A stretch of 10,794 nt of DNA from Verrucomicrobia bacterium UBA1263. Its GTDB lineage: Bacteria; Verrucomicrobiota; Verrucomicrobiia; Limisphaerales; UBA1412. Every line of letters starts with the position of its first letter. Position 1 is the stretch's first letter. Below are positions 6,655-10,794 of this stretch, piece after piece. Below the pieces are notes generated by a model, which was not told the origin of the DNA, did not search any database, and was given only the letters and a program-made list of their open reading frames with translations. Both the position numbers and the translations under genes were made by a program. The stretch lies in NCBI GenBank assembly GCA_002308515.1, contig DBVN01000081.1, forward strand, positions 2,571-13,364, read 5' to 3'.

Positions 6655-7953
6655 TTAGCGTAATTCACATTTCATGCGAATGTACGTCGGCACATCCAGC
6701 TGTTGACCTTCAAAATAGGTTTTTTCACACCGGTCAAAACGCCCATAACTGATAACTTGCAAATCCAAAAGACCTTGATTTGGATCACCATAGCCTAATT
6801 TTCCCCAACGCCCGCCTTTTCTGACGAATTGATCGGGATCCAATTCCGGTGCCGGCGGCGGCTCTTTGCTGACAGGACGTTCCGGCAAAGATCCCACTAT
6901 TTCTGCGGGTTCAGGGATCTCATTTGCGTTCAAAGCTTTATTATCTTTTTTATGGGATGCGCGTACCGTCCGATTCGGAGTCGCTATCAATACCATACTG
7001 ATCTCGCCCTGCCGGAACCGTGAATCTTTAGAAACACCAATAAGTACTTCCACGTCTGGGTTTTCGCTGTTCAACCGACTGCGAAAATCATCCATTTCCT
7101 TGTTTTTGAAGTCATCCCCTACATTAAAAATCGCCAGGATACGGCCTGCTTTCCTTAAAATTTCACCGAAATCCAACCAGGGATGCCGCAAAAATTCCTG
7201 CCAAATACATTCTATCCGCCCATCACCGGCGGCAGACGCTATCGCCATACGACCTGCACTGGCATTTTTACCGCAGGAAAAGACATTTCTCAGGACTCCC
7301 ATATCTAATGGCAAGATACTGGGATTGTACAAGTTCAGCCACAAACTCTCTACCGCGTGCGCGATCATCTGATTGCTCTTGACGTAAAGGTCTATGAAAT
7401 TAGCATCTTTCTCCGTTTTCAAAGTCAGCAGCTGATTCGGCAAAGAAATCACTAAGTGACTCTGTTTCAATACCTGATCCTGCCCCAGTCTGGCGTTCAT
7501 GAGTCTGTCTGTTCCCTCACAATCAAAGGGATAAATAGTCAAAGCCACGACAAAGACCCCGGATTCCGCGGCGATCCTGGCCAATACGGGAGAAACCCCG
7601 CCGCCAATACCTCCGCCCAAACCGGTCACCAAAAACAGAACAAAGCAGCCCTTGACCAGCTTGCTCAAAGTCTCTTTTTCCGTTTCCGCCACGGTGCGCG
7701 CGATTTCCTGATTGGAACCCGATCCCATACCGTGCAGTGTTTTTTGCCCCAGCTGGATCGTTTCGCAGTTTTGGATCCGCTTCAAGTTGAGAAAGTCCGA
7801 ATCCAGTGCCACATAACGAACTCCCCGGCAAGGAGAAGTCGCAATCATATTGACCACATTGCCGCCAGCGCCGCCAACTCCGACGACCAACGCGTAAACA
7901 TCGGGAGCCGAATCTGTCTGCGGATCTGTTTCTTGATATTCATCATTTATCAT
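6655..7953 (-). CDS. ftsZ: Cell division protein FtsZ with altered GTPase loops
   Basis: A 432-residue tubulin homologue that should form the division ring. The start is the ATG at 7953, which overlaps the ftsA stop by one base and has GGGAGGAGG 7 nt upstream; the frame extends to a TTG at 7980 but that lies upstream of the ribosome site. Kept: T1 loop GVGGAGGN at 25-32, GMGSGSN at 75-81, the Glu and Arg of PFDCEGTDR (142-150), and Asn173 of LPN. Changed: the tubulin signature GGGTGTG is GGGIGGG (113-119), NTD of the T3 region is DSD (51-53), and the T7 motif NxDxxD is PLDMGV (215-220), keeping only the first Asp. The C-terminal part is an acidic/proline linker (about 340-385), then GRFDRCEKTYFEGQQ and the conserved FtsA-binding peptide LDVPTYIR (419-426). 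Identity as FtsZ rests on context, fold motifs and C-terminal peptide. GTP turnover is doubtful (see findings). Confidence 0.92.
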   Translation of the reverse strand: MINDEYQETDPQTDSAPDVYALVVGVGGAGGNVVNMIATSPCRGVRYVALDSDFLNLKRIQNCETIQLGQKTLHGMGSGSNQEIARTVAETEKETLSKLVKGCFVLFLVTGLGGGIGGGVSPVLARIAAESGVFVVALTIYPFDCEGTDRLMNARLGQDQVLKQSHLVISLPNQLLTLKTEKDANFIDLYVKSNQMIAHAVESLWLNLYNPSILPLDMGVLRNVFSCGKNASAGRMAIASAAGDGRIECIWQEFLRHPWLDFGEILRKAGRILAIFNVGDDFKNKEMDDFRSRLNSENPDVEVLIGVSKDSRFRQGEISMVLIATPNRTVRASHKKDNKALNANEIPEPAEIVGSLPERPVSKEPPPAPELDPDQFVRKGGRWGKLGYGDPNQGLLDLQVISYGRFDRCEKTYFEGQQLDVPTYIRMKCELR

Positions 7954-9185
7954 TATTCTTCCTCCTCCCTGGATTTCCAAAAGTTCAGCAATCTCAGTTT
8001 GCCCAAAGGTCCTTTTTTCTCACCGGACATTCTTCCCGCGCAGTAAATTGCCAGTGCCAGAGGTGTAGCAAACTGAGGTTTCTTCAATGAATCGGGGATC
8101 TCCCCATAAGGTCTTACCGCGTAAGGGATCACATTGACCTGAAAGACACTGGATGCCAGTTTTTCGATCAACGGGATGCAGGCACCTCCCCCGCAAATCA
8201 TCACGACCTGATCCGGGGACAATCTTAATCCCTCTTTTTGCAGTATCTTGCGAATGATCCGGAAGGTCTCTTTGAGACGAAGCTCCATGATGAGCTGCAT
8301 GTGATCAAAACGAACAGAACGCCGTTCTCCACTGCGAAGCTCCACAGCCAGCTGCACATTCGCGGCTTGCGGATCACGAATAGCGCGGCCATGGGATATC
8401 TTTAGATTTTCAGCGGCATTGATCTCCAGTTTCAATCCCAAAGCCAAATCGTTACTGACATGATCGCCGCCAATAGTCAGCACTCCTGCGTGCCGGATCA
8501 CTCCTTTTTGCAAAAATACATATTCCGTTGTTCCCGCTCCCATATCCAGGATGAGTCCGCCCTGCTTGAGCCGTTCATCATCTTTCAGGAAACAGGCCAG
8601 CGCAAATCCGTTGAATACAGGATATTTAGGTTCCAGCCGCATTTCCCGCAGCAGTGAATAAACCGTATGGATATTGCTGTGAGCTCCATAGATCCAATGC
8701 ATCGGCAAACAAAGTCTGTCCCCTGAAAGTCCAACGGGAGAACCCCGTATCACGGTATCATCCAGAATGAACGGCTGAGGCACTCTGTGAAGCAGCATTC
8801 CGTTGCGTACCTCTTTCGGCCGGCAATCCTCAGCAGTGTGATAAACATTGATGACATCTTCTTCGGATACGATACCGCCGGACTCCACGACCTGGGTAGA
8901 AACACTGTCAACGCTGTGGATATTACCACCGGTAATACCAATACAAACATCACCGATAGAAACATTCGCGCTGTCTTCGGCTTCCACGATCGCTTCACGA
9001 AGCTCCGCGCAGGTTTGTTCCGTGTCACAGATGCTTCCCTTTCGGACTTCTCTAGATATACTCTGCCCTACACCCAATACGCGAAAAGGATGTGTTTTTG
9101 AAACTTCCGCGATCACCACACAAATCTTGGATGTCCCGATCTCGATCCCGGTCGCGTATTGTCTGCCGCTGCCAAAACTCCACAT
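7953..9185 (-). CDS. ftsA: Cell division protein FtsA
   Basis: A 410-residue actin-like ATPase that anchors FtsZ to the inner face of the cytoplasmic membrane and recruits later divisome proteins. Visible: phosphate-1 motif GIEIGTSK at 13-20; the FtsA-specific 1C/SHS2 insertion at about 84-165; phosphate-2 motif LDMGAGTTEY at 213-222; TIGGDHVSNDLA at 237-248; and the adenosine motif ICGGGACIPLI at 330-340. The C-terminus, after a short linker, is an amphipathic basic/hydrophobic stretch (GPLGKLRLLNFWKSR, about 392-406) matching the FtsA membrane-targeting helix, followed by four Glu. The length is normal and all nucleotide motifs look intact. The ATG directly follows the ftsQ stop (no gap), with GGGAGG at 9193-9198, 7 nt upstream. 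Its membrane anchor and ATP site being normal contrasts with the altered FtsZ next door. Confidence 0.96.
   Translation of the reverse strand: MWSFGSGRQYATGIEIGTSKICVVIAEVSKTHPFRVLGVGQSISREVRKGSICDTEQTCAELREAIVEAEDSANVSIGDVCIGITGGNIHSVDSVSTQVVESGGIVSEEDVINVYHTAEDCRPKEVRNGMLLHRVPQPFILDDTVIRGSPVGLSGDRLCLPMHWIYGAHSNIHTVYSLLREMRLEPKYPVFNGFALACFLKDDERLKQGGLILDMGAGTTEYVFLQKGVIRHAGVLTIGGDHVSNDLALGLKLEINAAENLKISHGRAIRDPQAANVQLAVELRSGERRSVRFDHMQLIMELRLKETFRIIRKILQKEGLRLSPDQVVMICGGGACIPLIEKLASSVFQVNVIPYAVRPYGEIPDSLKKPQFATPLALAIYCAGRMSGEKKGPLGKLRLLNFWKSREEEE
7961..7969 (-). promoter_or_regulatory. Ribosome binding site fixing the ftsZ start
   Basis: GGGAGGAGG lies inside the last codons of ftsA (the Arg-Glu-Glu-Glu-Glu tail) with 7 nt to the ATG at 7953. 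The arrangement TAATG couples ftsZ translation to ftsA termination. Confidence 0.85.
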
Positions 9186-10154
9186 TTAATAACCTCCCAT
9201 GCTTCTTGCTTTATTTCTGTCAGATCTTCTAATAATGATGTAGTCCCCATCCTCAGGAAACCACACCACCGGCACATTATTGGTCACGGAAAGATCGATC
9301 GTTTTCACCCTTCGCTCAATCTCTCTCCCGTAGGACGCGATCGAATACCAGCGAGCCAGCCCCTGCTCCAGACGGTATTCATCGAATACCGCTTCCACAC
9401 CTTTTTCCGTTCGGGCGATAATGATGCTTGATTCACCCAGATTCACTTCCACCAGAGGATCTTTCTCATAAAAAGGAGAATGGCGGTAAAGCCGGACGAA
9501 TTTCAGCGCGTTCAGGACTCGTTTGGATTCACAACAGCGATTAGGAACCAGAATATTTTTATCCGAGACACCAGTCAGGATAGGAAGTTTCACTTCCTCC
9601 AAAGGACTGACACTGAAAAAGACTTCATCCGGGACTATCACAAAGCCTGTACCATCCAGATAACGCTCCGCCCAAACACCTTCCGTCAGTGTTTCCGGAT
9701 CCGTTTCCCAAACCAGACAACGAACCAGCGGAGTCCGTCCATGGATCTCTACTTTCAATGTATCCGGGATGACCCGCTTCAATTTATAGCTTTCGATGCC
9801 GGACAACTTATCCAGCCGGCGGCGGTACATTTTCAAGTCCAGCGCCATCAGGTTGTCTTTGTATTCCTGGATCCCCAGAAAATCTCTCACCTGTTTTTCG
9901 GTGATCCCGCCAAAAGTTTTGACATCCACCGTTCGGATCGTAAATATCCGATTGGTATAAACCGTCTTTTCCAACAGCTCATCCAGAGTGGAAATTCCTA
10001 AATAATAGGTGCTGACCGGAATACTGATCAGGATCAGACACCAAAACAAACGCCACAGCCAACGGATCCTTTTCTTCTTTTTCTTAGCCGTCTGAACCTC
10101 TGAAAAAGGAGTTTCCGTCTGCTCTGAGCGCTTGTTTTTCTTGCCACCCCACAT
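9186..10154 (-). CDS. ftsQ: Cell division protein FtsQ
   Basis: A 322-residue bitopic membrane protein of the divisome; in the family it joins FtsB/FtsL and helps control septal peptidoglycan synthesis. Visible: a cytoplasmic N-terminus with a strongly basic run (about 24-31), a single membrane helix at about 32-53, then a POTRA-like domain at about 71-140. The POTRA domain includes FTIRTVDVKTFGGITEKQV, a LMALDLKMYRRRLDKL helix, and PDTLKVEIHGRTPLVRC, the last being the typical FtsQ signature (P-x-T-L-x-V-x-I-x-x-R-x-P). The rest is the periplasmic beta domain, with a positively charged C-terminus. It is placed 3 nt after ddl and abuts ftsA, the usual position. Sequence conservation is low as in all FtsQ; the call combines topology, the POTRA signature and context. 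Confidence 0.9.
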   Translation of the reverse strand: MWGGKKNKRSEQTETPFSEVQTAKKKKKRIRWLWRLFWCLILISIPVSTYYLGISTLDELLEKTVYTNRIFTIRTVDVKTFGGITEKQVRDFLGIQEYKDNLMALDLKMYRRRLDKLSGIESYKLKRVIPDTLKVEIHGRTPLVRCLVWETDPETLTEGVWAERYLDGTGFVIVPDEVFFSVSPLEEVKLPILTGVSDKNILVPNRCCESKRVLNALKFVRLYRHSPFYEKDPLVEVNLGESSIIIARTEKGVEAVFDEYRLEQGLARWYSIASYGREIERRVKTIDLSVTNNVPVVWFPEDGDYIIIRRSDRNKARSMGGY

Positions 10155-10157
10155 GGA

Positions 10158-10794
10158 CTATTTTTTGAGAGCTAACTGCACCATCATGGAACAAAGCTCG
10201 GAATAAGTGATCCCGGCCGCGGAAGCAGCCTGGGGCATCAGACTGGTTTCACACATACCGGGCAGCGTATTGATCTCAAGCACCCAGCACAGACCTTCCT
10301 TATCCAGCAGGATATCCACACGCGCGTAATCTTTGCAGCCAACAGCATTGAATGTCCGCAGTGCCATTTGCTGCGCTTGTGATTTGATTTCTTCATCCAC
10401 GACCGCCGGACATATATAGACCGTGTGGCCTTTAGTGTATTTGCTGGTGAAATCATAGACACCTGATTTCGGGCAGATCTCCACCAGAGGCAAAGGCTTG
10501 CCATCCAGTATGCCGGCAGCCAGTTCCCGGCCAAAGATCCGATCTTCCATGATGGCTCGGCCTCCGAATTTGAGGACCGCCTTGAGTGCCGGCGCGAAAT
10601 CCTCTTCTTTGTCAACCAGCTGCAGTCCCACACTGGAACCTTCCCGGATCGGCTTCAGCACGACCGGAGGTTTCCAGCCTTCCGGCATTTTCTCTAAAGG
10701 CTGATCCAGCACCAGCGCGCGAGGCATCCGGACCCCGACCGCTTCACAACGCTGACGTGTCAAAAGCTTGTCAAAACCGATGCGGCTGGCTTCC
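10158..10794 (-). CDS. ddl: D-alanine--D-alanine ligase, C-terminal part (5' end outside window)
   Basis: An ATP-grasp enzyme that joins two D-Ala to make the dipeptide used by MurF for peptidoglycan precursors, in the cytoplasm. The frame stays open to the right window edge (last complete codon at 10793-10791), so the first third is missing; the TTG at 10763 is only an internal Leu. Visible in order: SRIGFDKLLTRQ (the S-x-x-x-x-D-K helix), VLKPIREGSSVGL (ATP and catalytic Ser loop), EDRIFGREL, LVEICP, the omega loop YDFTSKYTKG, KDYARVDI, EINTLPGM with metal and ATP ligands, and SLMPQAASAAGITYSEL. Tyr in the SKY position is the residue associated with D-Ala-D-Ala rather than D-Ala-D-Lac ligation. 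All visible catalytic motifs are intact, so a conventional, active Ddl is predicted. Confidence 0.96.
   Translation of the reverse strand, partial: EASRIGFDKLLTRQRCEAVGVRMPRALVLDQPLEKMPEGWKPPVVLKPIREGSSVGLQLVDKEEDFAPALKAVLKFGGRAIMEDRIFGRELAAGILDGKPLPLVEICPKSGVYDFTSKYTKGHTVYICPAVVDEEIKSQAQQMALRTFNAVGCKDYARVDILLDKEGLCWVLEINTLPGMCETSLMPQAASAAGITYSELCSMMVQLALKK

Noticed and set aside
7954..7980. Upstream TTG start adding nine residues to FtsZ
   Set aside because: Those codons contain the strong ribosome site for the ATG at 7953, so translation should start after them.

Overview
The window (10.8 kb) is densely coded and every gene lies on the minus strand, so it reads from right to left. The organism is most likely a member of Lentisphaerota/Verrucomicrobiota. 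This is inferred from three things: the division order ddl-ftsQ-ftsA-ftsZ, which is known from those two phyla; a pseudopilin of the FTLIELLVVIAIIAIL / H-X9-DG type that is heavily expanded in PVC-group bacteria; and a large secreted protein resembling the glycoside hydrolase 123 (GH123) N-terminal family that is common in Lentisphaerota. No 16S or other marker confirms this.

Right part (10794-6080): a tightly packed division and cell-wall cluster. It runs from the C-terminal two thirds of D-Ala-D-Ala ligase (ddl, cut by the window edge) through ftsQ, ftsA and ftsZ to a YqgE/AlgH-family gene. Gaps are 3 nt (ddl/ftsQ), 0 nt (ftsQ/ftsA), a 1-nt overlap (ftsA/ftsZ) and 11 nt (ftsZ/yqgE). The genes are therefore probably cotranscribed, and ftsA and ftsZ are translationally coupled. 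Ddl supplies the peptidoglycan dipeptide, FtsQ links the divisome to the periplasm, and FtsA tethers FtsZ to the membrane. The most striking feature of the window is this FtsZ: its tubulin signature loop (T4) and its T7 catalytic loop are both altered, while the fold and the C-terminal FtsA-binding peptide are kept.

Middle (6079-4894): a free-standing type IV pilin-like/pseudopilin gene with its own near-consensus promoter, an A/T-rich leader containing a perfect 14-bp palindrome, and a good intrinsic terminator. Behind the terminator come a weaker terminator-like hairpin and a possible promoter for the next operon.

Left part (4893-1): a second compact operon. It holds a rhomboid intramembrane protease with a cytoplasmic C-terminal extension, a fused NAD(P)H-hydrate epimerase/dehydratase (metabolite repair), the 16S rRNA methyltransferase RsmD, and a large secreted GH123-like protein. 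The GH123-like gene starts with GTG inside the end of rsmD and stays open to the left window edge (608 codons).

No tRNA, rRNA, CRISPR array, insertion sequence or integrase was seen. No stretch over 300 bases lacks a gene; the two largest gaps (4894-5074 and 5933-6079) are described as regulatory regions.
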